A DNA stretch of 64,000 nucleotides, taken from positions 34,414-98,413 of the forward strand of contig JADHLF010000004.1 in assembly GCA_016780825.1 (NCBI GenBank), written 5' to 3'. Under the pieces are notes generated by a model. That model made no database searches, had not been told where the DNA came from, and saw only the letters and a program-made list of their open reading frames with translations. The stretch comes from Planktomarina sp. (GTDB lineage Bacteria > Pseudomonadota > Alphaproteobacteria > Rhodobacterales > Rhodobacteraceae). Within the stretch, counting starts at the first letter, position 1; each line of letters starts with the position of its first letter. Made by a program: the position numbers and the translations under genes. Shown in pieces: positions 51,435 through 59,896 of this stretch.

Positions 51435-52544
51435 ATGCAACGACCGTTCTTCAATGGTCTTATTTGGGGCACGCTGATTGGCGGGGCGGGGCTGGTGATC
51501 CTGTCGCTGTCCCATGACGTTTTGAATCTCAAAGGGCTGAACTCAGAGGTGACCGTTCTGCCGGTCGCACAAAGCCCGGATATGGCTATGACTTCGGAGG
51601 TCGAGGTCAGTGATCTGGATCCACCCTCAGAGTTATCAGCGCCGCGGTCGGTTTTGTCGCAAGGCCCAAGCGCCGCCAGCCTTGGCCGCAGCTTGACCCT
51701 TTCTGCGCAAAAACCTGTGTTGACCGGTGAGACTGAGACATTGGCGACATTGCCCATGGTGCAAAAACTGCGCCCCTCAGCGAATATGCCACAGGCATAC
51801 CCCGGCGATTCTCCCTTGCTCTTGCCGCAGTCGCCCACCCGCTTGGCCGGGATGCGTCGCCCGAGTGGCACGGTTTTGGACGACACGAGCGCGATGCAGG
51901 TGAGCGCGCCGCGATTGGTGCAAACCGCCCCTCTGCCAGAGGTGACCGATCTGCGCTATGCTCTGGAGTTTGAACCAACGGCGGGCAAGGGGCTGATCGG
52001 CATTGTTTTGTTGGACAGGCCTTTGATGGACCCTCCGGATGGGCTGCTCGATCTTGGGGTGCCATTCACCATTGCAATTGATGCGCAAGCACCGGATGCT
52101 CGCGCAAAAATGTGGCTTTATCGCGCCGCAGGATTTGAAATCTTCACGAGCATGGATTTGCCCGAGACCCTAACGGCGGTGAATGTGGCGCTGATCACCG
52201 ACGCGGCCGTGCAGGCTGTGCCGATGGCAACAGGGCTTTGGCCCTCCCACTATGACCACGGCCCGAGATCGCCCGCGCAGTTGCGTGTGCTGCAAGATCA
52301 TTTGGCCACGGAAAACCTCGGGTTTTTGCCACAATTGGATGTGACGATTTCTGGCGACATGCGCCGCGCGTCGGATGTGTTGAACGCGCTGGATTTTGCG
52401 GCGGAGACGGCGATGCAAACCGGGCAAGCGGTTGTGGCGCTCAATCCGGTTGCGGAAATTTGGGATGTTCTGCGGTTTTGGCTGCGCTATTCCAACCACC
52501 GCGACAGCGTCATCGCCCCGCTCTCGGCTGTGCTCACGCGCTAG
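51435..52544 (+). CDS. Divergent polysaccharide deacetylase family protein
   Basis: A 369-residue protein with an N-terminal signal anchor (MQRPFFNGLIWGTLIGGAGL, then VILSLS), a Pro/Ser-rich low-complexity linker (about residues 50-150) and a C-terminal NodB-like alpha/beta fold (about 165-350) of the divergent deacetylase type. The usual metal-binding Asp-Asp and His motifs are not obvious, so activity is uncertain. RBS GAAAGG precedes the ATG. It is divergent from trpG and its stop shares the CTAG with the convergent Stealth gene. Sugar or peptidoglycan processing in the periplasm is an inference. Confidence 0.78.
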   Translation: MQRPFFNGLIWGTLIGGAGLVILSLSHDVLNLKGLNSEVTVLPVAQSPDMAMTSEVEVSDLDPPSELSAPRSVLSQGPSAASLGRSLTLSAQKPVLTGETETLATLPMVQKLRPSANMPQAYPGDSPLLLPQSPTRLAGMRRPSGTVLDDTSAMQVSAPRLVQTAPLPEVTDLRYALEFEPTAGKGLIGIVLLDRPLMDPPDGLLDLGVPFTIAIDAQAPDARAKMWLYRAAGFEIFTSMDLPETLTAVNVALITDAAVQAVPMATGLWPSHYDHGPRSPAQLRVLQDHLATENLGFLPQLDVTISGDMRRASDVLNALDFAAETAMQTGQAVVALNPVAEIWDVLRFWLRYSNHRDSVIAPLSAVLTR

Positions 52545-53512
52545 GGCGCGCGGGTTATGACCTGCGTCAGCCAGGTTCGGATTTCGGGGTAGAGCGCCTC
52601 GAGTTGTGGCAGGTCATTGACGCAGAGCATCTTGATGCTTGGTTTTTCTTTGATCTGGTGCAAAAGCGCGGCAATTGTCCCATCCGCCGCGTCAACCCCT
52701 TGTCCGCTGTAGATGTGGTAGTGGTCTTTAACAGGATGCAGCCGCGCACTCTTTTGCAGTATACAGGCATGATTGTGCAGACTTTGCGGCGAAAACTGGC
52801 GGATATCACGCATCTTGTAGCCTGCATTTTTGCGAAAGGCCGCGTGGAAACGGCTGTGAAGCTGGGCCATGGTGCTGCGCAAACACGGGTGCGCCACATG
52901 TGCTGTTCGAAAGAGACGCTGCGAGGGCACGCCGCAGAGGCCAGCCGCGGCCAATTGCATATAATGATTGAACTTTGCCGGATCAGCCTTGTGCACGGGA
53001 TCGTCTTGCAAGGCGCTGAAATCGGCCCAAGCGCCGCGTAAAATTGGGCCGCCCGTGGTGAAAAAATCGGCCTTTTGGCAGGGGGCGGTCAGAAAAACAT
53101 CGTCATTGAAATAGATAAACCGTTCCGACAGGCCTGGGATATTCCACAGAAAAGTCTCGATGGCCAGGGAGTTGAACGTCGGCAGAAGATCCTGATGATC
53201 CGCGAATATTTCTGTGTGATCCACCAGTTGGATTTTAGCGCGTAGGGCGGCGCTCAGGCGTGAGAGGTCTGGGGATTGTGCGTCGACAACGATCCAAATT
53301 TTGCGCAGCCATGGGGCGTTGTGCTCAAGCGACGCGAGGCAGAGATAAATTTCGCCATTACAGGCCCAGCGATGTGGGTTTATGGCATTTTCATGGAAAA
53401 GATGTGACATCGCGACCATGAAGCTCTGGCGGTTTTGCTGCTGTGCTGGATCTGATCCATCAACCCATGTAATGACCGCATCAATCGGCTCGTGTTGGAC
53501 GTCTTGAACCAT
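52541..53512 (-). CDS. Stealth family sugar-phosphate transferase
   Basis: A 323-residue protein of the Stealth family, which transfers sugar-1-phosphate to capsule or cell-surface glycans. The conserved region 1 is IDAVITWVDGSDP at the N-terminus, region 2 is ERFIYFNDDVFLTAP, region 3 includes AHVAHPCLRSTMAQLH and region 4 is near QSLHNHACILQ. Stealth proteins occur in capsule loci of animal-associated and environmental bacteria. No other capsule genes are adjacent. It is convergent with the deacetylase-like gene and lies downstream of tRNA-Arg. Confidence 0.85.
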   Translation of the reverse strand: MVQDVQHEPIDAVITWVDGSDPAQQQNRQSFMVAMSHLFHENAINPHRWACNGEIYLCLASLEHNAPWLRKIWIVVDAQSPDLSRLSAALRAKIQLVDHTEIFADHQDLLPTFNSLAIETFLWNIPGLSERFIYFNDDVFLTAPCQKADFFTTGGPILRGAWADFSALQDDPVHKADPAKFNHYMQLAAAGLCGVPSQRLFRTAHVAHPCLRSTMAQLHSRFHAAFRKNAGYKMRDIRQFSPQSLHNHACILQKSARLHPVKDHYHIYSGQGVDAADGTIAALLHQIKEKPSIKMLCVNDLPQLEALYPEIRTWLTQVITRAP

Positions 53513-53605
53513 GACTGCGGACTCCTCTTTACAGGCGTAAAGCTAGCCCGCGCAGGAGGTAATTGCGAGGGTGGCGCGGTATTTTCTTGGAGCTTTGTGA
53601 GTGAA

Positions 53606-53682
53606 TGGTGGTCCCGACAGGATTTGAACCTGTGACCCCTCGCTTCGGAGGCGAGTACTCTATCCAGCTGAGCTACGGGACC
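53606..53682 (-). tRNA. tRNA-Arg, anticodon CCG
   Basis: A 77-base cloverleaf on the minus strand: acceptor GGTCCCG with CGGGACC, D-arm AGCTCAGCTGGATAGAG, anticodon stem CTCGC/GCGAG around loop CTCCGAA (anticodon CCG, reads CGG), and a T-arm with GGTTCAAATCC. The discriminator base is A and CCA is encoded. It is upstream of the Stealth gene on the same strand. Confidence 0.95.
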
Positions 53683-53921
53683 ATCTGACTTTTCGGGACA
53701 TGGCACAGCTGCACTCGGCCCCTTTCACAAGCCGCTTCAAGCCTGCTGCCGGTCTCTTACATCAAGCCGCTTGCGCCTTACAACCCATTTTCCGCCGATT
53801 TGCGATATTGAACAGCGGGCGGCCAAAAAATGTGGCTTTTGGTGCGGGTGCCGCCGTGATGGGAGGCGTTGCGTAAGGCGAACTTAGGGCGTTTATACGG
53901 GCAAAGACATGCGGCGCAAAG

Positions 53922-54488
53922 TTAACGGCCCCAGAGGCGCTTTTCACCGCAATCGATGTGGACAAAGTTGGAGCGAGAATAGCGACCGACCCCACCGGCC
54001 GAGCAGGAGGCGGCGGCTTGGGCCACTTGACGGACCGACTTGCCCTGCATGCGCAAATCGGCCGCTTGACCTTTCATATGCAGGGATTTTTTCGCCACGC
54101 CGCGCGAGCGTTTGCTCAGAAGCGCGTTGGTTTCGGGGGTCCGGTAGCCAGACAACATGAGGAAAGGGGTGGAGCTGTCGAGCAGCTGTTGCGTCGCTGC
54201 GATGATGTCGATGGTGCGCGTGTCAATGGCCCGGGCCTTGTCCCGCCGCCAGTCGCGCATGAACCAATTCACCTCGGTCAAAGCATCTTTGATATAGTCG
54301 CCTTCGATCCAATAAATAACATCTAAAGATTCACCCGTCCGTCGCGAGTACATTTTCAACCGTCGAATATCGCCTGCGCCACGCAAAAACCCGGCGGCAT
54401 TGGAATAGGTTGGCGCCGCGATCAAGGCTGTGGCCGCAAAAGCGCCGAGCAATCCACGTCGTGAAATTACGGTCGGTTTATCTGTCAT
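53922..54488 (-). CDS. DUF882 / YcbK-type M15 family peptidoglycan peptidase, Tat-exported
   Basis: A 188-residue protein with a Tat-type signal peptide (SRRGLLGAFAATALIAAPTY) followed by a DUF882 domain. The zinc site is complete: SLHMKGQAADLRM provides the His and Asp and FVHIDCG the second histidine, and GYRTPETNALLSKRSRG is the usual substrate loop. The likely reaction is cleavage of murein cross-links. The ATG at 54488 places the twin-arginine close to the N-terminus; the open frame further upstream is ignored. It is divergent from the L,D-transpeptidase gene and probably works on the same wall. Confidence 0.88.
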   Translation of the reverse strand: MTDKPTVISRRGLLGAFAATALIAAPTYSNAAGFLRGAGDIRRLKMYSRRTGESLDVIYWIEGDYIKDALTEVNWFMRDWRRDKARAIDTRTIDIIAATQQLLDSSTPFLMLSGYRTPETNALLSKRSRGVAKKSLHMKGQAADLRMQGKSVRQVAQAAASCSAGGVGRYSRSNFVHIDCGEKRLWGR

Positions 54489-54817
54489 TCTTTGTCCCAC
54501 TCGTGAAACGCGATCTATGTTGAACATGACCGCTTGTCCCCAGGCGCAGGGCCGGTGTGACATATTTTTCGCATTTTTGCAAAGCCCAATGTAGTTTCAA
54601 TTCTAGGTATTCTAATTTCGGCGGATTATCGCATAATTGGCGCTGGCCGCGCAGGGGGGGGTGGTTTGCGCCCTGCGGTCAAGATCCTGTATGAGCTTTG
54701 TGCTTTCGGTGTGACAATCTGCAAAATCTAGTGGCGCAAAGGGCAAAAGACATTAGACTTTTTCGTCCAAAATTTACATTTTATTTGTAATTGAGTCACA
54801 CGAGGACGCGCCGCATT
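54489..54817. other. Divergent 329-base spacer between M15-like peptidase and L,D-transpeptidase genes
   Basis: No gene seen. It must hold both promoters. An eight-G run lies at 54654-54661 within a GC-rich inverted repeat (CCGCGCAGGG with CCCTGCGG, about 54648-54677), and the last 60 bases before the transpeptidase are AT-rich. No known operator motif was found. Confidence 0.4.
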
Positions 54818-56416
54818 ATGATAGGTCGAATTGATTTTACTGTGGGCAGGGTTATTGTCGGTGCTTTGGCAGTCTTGTTGAGCACCGAGCTGGCGGCGCA
54901 GTCGATTGGATTCAAGCAATCATTGGCTAAATATATCGTTTCGGACCGAAATATTGCAGAATTCTATCGTGCGCGGGACTATCGCTCGTTTTGGACCGGC
55001 CCAGCCGCGCAGGATCGCGCGCGATTGGAGGCGTTGATCACCGCATTTGCGGATGCCGACATGCATGGCCTGCCAAAAGCGCGGTTCAATGCTGAGACTA
55101 TGATCGCCAAAATTCGAGCAGCCGATAGTCAATCGGCCTTGGGCCAGTTGGAGGCGGAGCTTACAACGGCGTTTTTGGACTATGCGCGCGCGGTGCAGTC
55201 GGGGCTGTTGATCCCATCTGAGGTTGACGAAGAAATTGTCCGCAAAGTGCGCTACAGCAAACCGTTGGAGCTCTTGCAAGGTTTGGAAGCCGGCGATGCG
55301 CAGGCTTTTTTCAAATCCTTGCCGCCGCAAAGCCGCCAATATATGGGGCTTATCAAAGAGAAGCTGCGGCTGGAGCGGCAGGTTGCCTCCGGGGACTGGG
55401 GCCAGCCTGTGCGCGCTGACAGCTTGAAACCAGAGGCGCAGGGGGCGCAGGTGGTGCGCCTGCGCGATCGGTTGGTTGCCATGGGCTATCTGAGCCGAAG
55501 CTACTCCACCCTATATGACGCAGAGCTGACAGCCGCCGTGGCGCGCTTTCAAGCCAATCATGGTCTTGCTGTGACCGGCACGGCCAATAAGCTGACCCTT
55601 GAGCAGGTCAATGTTGCGGCCTCAAAGCGTTTGGCATCAGTTTTGGTGGCATTGGAGCGGGAGCGTTGGTTTAATCAGCCTCTGGGAGAGCGTCACATCT
55701 CCGTCAATCTCACGGATTTTAAGGCGAAGATTGTCGATTCTGACAAGGTGACCTTTGAGACCAATTCGGTCGTCGGAGCTGCGGAGGATGATCGGCGCAG
55801 TCCCGAGTTTTCCGACACCATGGAATATATGGTCGTCAACCCAAGCTGGTATGTTCCGCGCTCTATTGTTGTCGGTGAATATTTGCCCATGTTGCAAGAG
55901 GATGCGGCCTCGGTTGACTATCTCGAACTGCGCGATGATTTGGGCAATGTGGTGGGGCGCGAGGGGCTGGATTTCAACAGTTTTGATGAGCAGAGTTTCC
56001 CCTTCGGCATGCGCCAACCGCCCAGTCCTGGCAATGCCCTCGGTCTGGTCAAGTTTATGTTCCCAAATCGGTATAATATTTATCTTCACGATACCCCTGC
56101 TAAGACCCTTTTTGGCCGCGAAGTGCGCGCCTTCAGTCATGGCTGTATCCGTCTGGCAGATCCATTTGACTTTGCCTATGCGCTCCTGGCCGCGCAAAGT
56201 GACAATCCGAAGGCTCTTTTTCAGAAGGCTTTGGACACAGGCGAGGAGGTGCAGATCGATCTAGTGCGCCGCATACCCGTGCATATTATTTATCGCACCG
56301 CCTTGGCGCGGCCCGAAGGCGGATTGGAGTTTCGCCCCGATATCTACGGCCGTGACGCAAAGATTTGGCAGGCTTTGCAACGCCAAGGGGTGGTTATGGG
56401 TGAGATCACAGGATAA
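54818..56416 (+). CDS. L,D-transpeptidase with peptidoglycan-binding domain (YcbB-like)
   Basis: A 532-residue exported enzyme that makes 3-3 peptide cross-links or attaches proteins in the cell wall. After a signal peptide (about residues 1-25) come a long N-terminal region, a PG_binding_1-like domain (VVRLRDRLVAMGYLSRSY, ELTAAVARFQANHGLAVTGT) and the YkuD-type catalytic domain with HDTPAKTLFGREVRAFSHGC ending in the catalytic cysteine. The ATG at 54818 has GAGGA upstream; TTG at 54791 is a less likely start. lpxD follows after 29 bases on the same strand. Confidence 0.92.
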   Translation: MIGRIDFTVGRVIVGALAVLLSTELAAQSIGFKQSLAKYIVSDRNIAEFYRARDYRSFWTGPAAQDRARLEALITAFADADMHGLPKARFNAETMIAKIRAADSQSALGQLEAELTTAFLDYARAVQSGLLIPSEVDEEIVRKVRYSKPLELLQGLEAGDAQAFFKSLPPQSRQYMGLIKEKLRLERQVASGDWGQPVRADSLKPEAQGAQVVRLRDRLVAMGYLSRSYSTLYDAELTAAVARFQANHGLAVTGTANKLTLEQVNVAASKRLASVLVALERERWFNQPLGERHISVNLTDFKAKIVDSDKVTFETNSVVGAAEDDRRSPEFSDTMEYMVVNPSWYVPRSIVVGEYLPMLQEDAASVDYLELRDDLGNVVGREGLDFNSFDEQSFPFGMRQPPSPGNALGLVKFMFPNRYNIYLHDTPAKTLFGREVRAFSHGCIRLADPFDFAYALLAAQSDNPKALFQKALDTGEEVQIDLVRRIPVHIIYRTALARPEGGLEFRPDIYGRDAKIWQALQRQGVVMGEITG

Positions 56417-56445
56417 ACGGGGCGTGAAGCAAAGGGCGACCGTTC

Positions 56446-57543
56446 ATGAGCATATGTAACTTACAAGACCTGGCGAAGGCGCTGAACGGCCAAGCCGTTG
56501 GCGATGTCGCATTGCAGGTCACGGGCGCCTGTGAGCCGCAAGATGCCGCAGGGGGGCTCTTGGCGATCGCGACAACCCCATCTTATGTGGAGCGCTTGCC
56601 GCTAGGCCAAGCCCGCATGGCCTTATTGGCCGAGGGCACCGACTGGCAAAGTCTCAACCTTTTGGGTGCAATCCTTGTTCCGCGGCCCCGCTTTGCCATG
56701 GCGGGTCTCTCGCACGTTTTTGATCATAGGTGGCGGCCGGGTCCGCCGGGAATTCATCCGCAGGCCTGTGTGGACCCAGGAGCTGAGATTGGCGCCGGGG
56801 CGCGGATCGGTGCATTTTGCCATATCGCGGCGGGGGTGGTCCTGGGCGAAAACGCATGGCTTGGCAGCCATGTGACCCTTGGCGAAGGCTGCTCCATTGG
56901 CTCGGAGGCCACATTGATGGCGGGCGTGCGGATCGGCGCGGGCGTGCGCATCGGCGCAAGGTTCATCGCGCAACCGGGGGCGGTGATTGGTGGGGATGGG
57001 TTTTCCTTTGTGACCCCGGAGCGCTCTGCGATTGAGAATGTGCGCGAGACTCTGGGCGACAGCAAAGGCGCCAAACCGCAACCCTTTGCCCGCATTCATT
57101 CCCTTGGGTCTGTGGTGATTGGAAATGATGTGGAGCTGGGCGCCAACAGCTGTATTGACCGCGGCACAATCCGCGACACGCAGATTGGCGATGGCTGCAA
57201 GTTTGATAATTTGGCACAGATTGGCCATAATGTGAAAATTGGCAATAATTGTATGATTTGTGCCCAGGTTGGGATCGCCGGATCATCTGTGCTGGGAAAT
57301 AATGTGGTTCTCGGGGGGCAAACGGGGGTGAGTGACAATCTGTTTATCGGTGACAACGCCATAACGGGCGGCGCGACCAAAGTGCTTAGCAATATCCCCG
57401 CAGGGCGCGTGATGCTGGGGTATCCCGCGATGAAAATGGAGGCGCAGCTTGAGGTCTACAAGAGCTTGCGGCGCCTGCCGCGGATGTTAAAAGACCTCGC
57501 GCGACTTAAAAAGTCACTGCCCGACCCGGACAAGAGTCCTTAA
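56446..57543 (+). CDS. lpxD: UDP-3-O-(3-hydroxyacyl)glucosamine N-acyltransferase
   Basis: A 365-residue left-handed beta-helix acyltransferase of lipid A synthesis. The N-terminal domain is followed by hexapeptide repeats (GAEIGAGARIGAFCHIAAGV, VRIGAGVRIG), the catalytic histidine region NLAQIGHNVKIGNNCMI and a C-terminal helix (YKSLRRLPRMLKDLARLKKS). It uses 3-hydroxyacyl-ACP. The gene is followed 19 bases later by an ACP and a ketosynthase, not by the usual bamA/lpxD/fabZ/lpxA cluster, so those neighbours may make its acyl donor. Confidence 0.95.
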   Translation: MSICNLQDLAKALNGQAVGDVALQVTGACEPQDAAGGLLAIATTPSYVERLPLGQARMALLAEGTDWQSLNLLGAILVPRPRFAMAGLSHVFDHRWRPGPPGIHPQACVDPGAEIGAGARIGAFCHIAAGVVLGENAWLGSHVTLGEGCSIGSEATLMAGVRIGAGVRIGARFIAQPGAVIGGDGFSFVTPERSAIENVRETLGDSKGAKPQPFARIHSLGSVVIGNDVELGANSCIDRGTIRDTQIGDGCKFDNLAQIGHNVKIGNNCMICAQVGIAGSSVLGNNVVLGGQTGVSDNLFIGDNAITGGATKVLSNIPAGRVMLGYPAMKMEAQLEVYKSLRRLPRMLKDLARLKKSLPDPDKSP

Positions 57544-57562
57544 TGCGCAAGAAGGCTTTCCC

Positions 57563-57820
57563 ATGAGTGTAAAAGACAAGGTCATTCAAATTATCGCAGA
57601 GCAAGCCTTGCTGGATGTGGCAGATGTGCGCCTGTCGGCGACATTGGAGGATCTGGGAATCGACAGCCTTGGGGTGGTCGAGAGTATTTTTGCCATCGAA
57701 GAAGAATTCGACATCGAAGTGCCCTTTAATGCCAATGCCCCGCAGGACAGTGACTTTGATATATCGTCTGTGGCGACCATTATTGCGGCGGTTGAAACTT
57801 TTGTTGCGGAGCAGTCCTAG
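57563..57820 (+). CDS. Acyl carrier protein, dedicated second-type ACP
   Basis: An 85-residue ACP. The phosphopantetheine attachment serine is Ser35 in LEDLGIDSLGVVESIFAIEE, with the usual acidic helix II and a hydrophobic C-terminal helix. It differs from the housekeeping AcpP in having a DSLG followed by VVES and a more hydrophobic tail, and it is shorter than the AcpXL of rhizobia. It ends three bases before the ketosynthase gene, so the two form a pair downstream of lpxD. Confidence 0.93.
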   Translation: MSVKDKVIQIIAEQALLDVADVRLSATLEDLGIDSLGVVESIFAIEEEFDIEVPFNANAPQDSDFDISSVATIIAAVETFVAEQS

Positions 57821-57823
57821 CCC

Positions 57824-59032
57824 ATGAACCGCGTGGTGATTACAGGGGCTGGGACCATCAATGCTTTGGGCGCATCCGTGCCGGAAACTTTGCAAGCCAT
57901 GCGCGAGGGACAGCTTGGGATTGGGCCGTTGCAGATGCGTGACCTGGACAGGCTATCTGTAAAAATTGGCGCGCAAATCAAAAATTTTGATCCTGAGGCG
58001 CAGTTTGATCGACAAAAATTGGCACTTTATGATCGGGTGACACAGCTGACGCTTTTGGCCAGCCGCGAGGCGATGGCGCAGTCTGGCTTGGAGATTACAG
58101 AGGAGCTGTCGGAGGCGACGGGTGTGGTCCTTGGAACTGCTGCGGGTGGAATGAACACCTGGGATGATAATTTCCGTTCGGTTTATGAAGAGGGCAAAAA
58201 TAGGGTGCACCCTTTCGTTGTGCCGAAACTCATGACCAATGCCGCCGCCAGCCATGTGTCGATGGCCCATAATATCAAAGGTCCCTCCCTGACTGTCTCA
58301 ACGGCCTGCGCCAGCTCAAATCACGCGATTGGATTGGCGTTTCAGATGGTGCGCGGCGGTATGGCGCGGGCGATGCTGGCCGGCGGCGCCGATGCCATGC
58401 TGACCTTTGGGGGCATAAAGGCCTGGGAAGGGCTGCGGGTGATGTCTAAAACCGCCTGTCGGCCCTTTTCCGCCAATCGGTCGGGAATGGTGCAGGGCGA
58501 GGGGGCAGGGGTCTTCGTGCTTGAGACCTATGAGGGCGCCAAGGCGCGCGGGGCTGAAATTTTAGCGGAACTCATCGGCTTTGCTATGACCTCAGACGCC
58601 GGCGATATTGTGATGCCAAACCAGCAGGGGGCTGTGCGGGCCATCCGCGGCGCGCTTAGAGATGCGCGTCTAGACCCGCAAGATATTGGCTATATCAACG
58701 CCCATGGGACCGGAACTGCGGCGAATGATAAAACCGAATGTGCGGCGGTGACGGAGGTTTTTGGCACCCATGCTCAGGCATTGATGATGTCATCGACCAA
58801 ATCGATGCATGGGCACCTGATCGGGGGCACGGGCGCTGTTGAGTTACTTGCCTGTCTCATGGCGCTGCGCGATGGGGTTATTGCGCCCACCATTGGCTAT
58901 GAACTTCCAGACCCCGGATGCGCCCTCGATGTGGTGCCCAATATTGCTCGGCAAGCGAAGGTGACGGCCACCTTGTCCAATGCCTTTGCCTTCGGGGGTA
59001 TGAATGCGGTTTTGGCGCTCAAAGCGATTTAG
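57824..59032 (+). CDS. Beta-ketoacyl-ACP synthase (FabF-like) paired with the ACP
   Basis: A 402-residue condensing enzyme. The catalytic triad is intact: Cys in STACASSNHAIG, His in NAHGTGTAANDKTE and His in STKSMHGHLIGGTGAVE. The thiolase-fold core (GTGVVLGTAAGGMNTW, LSNAFAFGGMNAVLA) matches FabF-type elongases. Its position after lpxD and an ACP suggests elongation of fatty acids on that ACP, for lipid A or another envelope lipid; this is inferred from context. The substrate chain length cannot be read. Confidence 0.93.
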   Translation: MNRVVITGAGTINALGASVPETLQAMREGQLGIGPLQMRDLDRLSVKIGAQIKNFDPEAQFDRQKLALYDRVTQLTLLASREAMAQSGLEITEELSEATGVVLGTAAGGMNTWDDNFRSVYEEGKNRVHPFVVPKLMTNAAASHVSMAHNIKGPSLTVSTACASSNHAIGLAFQMVRGGMARAMLAGGADAMLTFGGIKAWEGLRVMSKTACRPFSANRSGMVQGEGAGVFVLETYEGAKARGAEILAELIGFAMTSDAGDIVMPNQQGAVRAIRGALRDARLDPQDIGYINAHGTGTAANDKTECAAVTEVFGTHAQALMMSSTKSMHGHLIGGTGAVELLACLMALRDGVIAPTIGYELPDPGCALDVVPNIARQAKVTATLSNAFAFGGMNAVLALKAI

Positions 59033-59046
59033 CGCCAACCTGTCCT

Positions 59047-59637
59047 TTAATTTTCTAATGACTCCATCAAGGCCACATGCCCAGCGGTAAATCCTTTTAG
59101 AGATAATACGAGACGTTCGGGCTGTGTTGGGGCCGCCGCCGGAAACATGGTGACGATTGCCTGCGCGCCGGAGCGGTAGATGTCGAGATCCTCTTGTGTG
59201 AGACCGATGCGGGCCACGCATCCCATTTGCACACAAAAGGCAAAGGGATAGATTTTGGCATTTTGATCGTCTATTTGAATGGTCAACTGTTGGGTTAAGA
59301 GGGTCTCCAAAGGCGTAATGACATTTGCGCCAGCCACAACCACCCCGTCAGATTCTATGGGGTTTAAGTTATATTCGGCCACGGGTGCGCCATCAGGGCT
59401 GTACATCAATTGAAACAGTTGACATGGGTCGGGCGATTGCTCGGCTTTCAGGCACCGCAGCGTCCAATCCCCATAGGTGCCTTTTATGTAGTAATCACCT
59501 ATCACCGGTGTGCTGTCCAGAACCTCACCGGTCGAAAATTCCTCTGCCGCTGGCAACTGACCCGTTTGCGCTTGGAGCGCTGTGTGGGACAAAAGCAGAC
59601 ATAGGATCGCGCCAAAATAGTTTGTTACTTTAAACAC
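59047..59637 (-). CDS. Invasion-associated locus B (IalB) family exported protein
   Basis: A 196-residue secreted or periplasmic protein. The signal peptide is MFKVTNYFGAILCLLLSHTA followed by LQAQ. The IalB-type core has a GDYYIKGTYGDWTLRCLK start, a disulfide candidate pair (LRCLKAEQSPDPCQ, then FAFCVQMGCVARIGL), and a terminal VLSLKGFTAGHVALMESLEN. The start is GTG at 59637: AAAGGA lies seven bases upstream, and the longer reading frame is not used. It is convergent with the ketosynthase gene. IalB proteins affect host-cell invasion in Bartonella but the role in free-living species is unknown. Confidence 0.85.
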   Translation of the reverse strand: MFKVTNYFGAILCLLLSHTALQAQTGQLPAAEEFSTGEVLDSTPVIGDYYIKGTYGDWTLRCLKAEQSPDPCQLFQLMYSPDGAPVAEYNLNPIESDGVVVAGANVITPLETLLTQQLTIQIDDQNAKIYPFAFCVQMGCVARIGLTQEDLDIYRSGAQAIVTMFPAAAPTQPERLVLSLKGFTAGHVALMESLEN

Positions 59638-59736
59638 CAAAAGGTCCTTTCTCGTGCAGGGTATTAACAGAGATCCTGCCATAAATGTCTTAAAATTTTT
59701 ACTGATGTGCCAGCCTGCCTCTGGGAGCGCAATCTG

Positions 59737-59786
59737 AAAAAATTAAAGCAGAGGATTTGTTGCCAAAAACCTCTGCTTTTGTTTTT
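59737..59786. terminator. Bidirectional hairpin terminator in the IalB/CorC spacer
   Basis: AAAGCAGAGG (59745-59754) pairs with CCTCTGCTTT (59770-59779) around a 15-base loop. On the plus strand it is followed by TGTTTTT and on the minus strand by AATTTTTT, so it can terminate in both directions. It lies about 100 bases upstream of the IalB-family start codon. Confidence 0.7.
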
Positions 59787-59867
59787 CTCCCTGTCGGGCT
59801 TGCCGACTATGAGGGTAGAGAAACAAATAATGTTTGGTCCGTCAATGCGTATTTTAGGCTAACTTTC

Positions 59868-59896
59868 AAAAAAAACCGCGCACGAAAGCGCGGTTT
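59868..59896 (-). terminator. Intrinsic terminator downstream of the CorC-type gene
   Basis: On the minus strand a 9-bp stem AAACCGCGC/GCGCGGTTT with a six-base TTTCGT loop runs straight into eight T residues. It is about 110 bases beyond the stop of the CNNM/CorC gene. This is one of the strongest intrinsic terminators in the window. Confidence 0.88.

Noticed and set aside
53762..53995. Minus-strand frame of 77 residues after the tRNA gene
   Set aside because: It overlaps the M15-like peptidase gene out of frame, has no RBS and an Ala/Pro/Arg composition typical of shadow frames.
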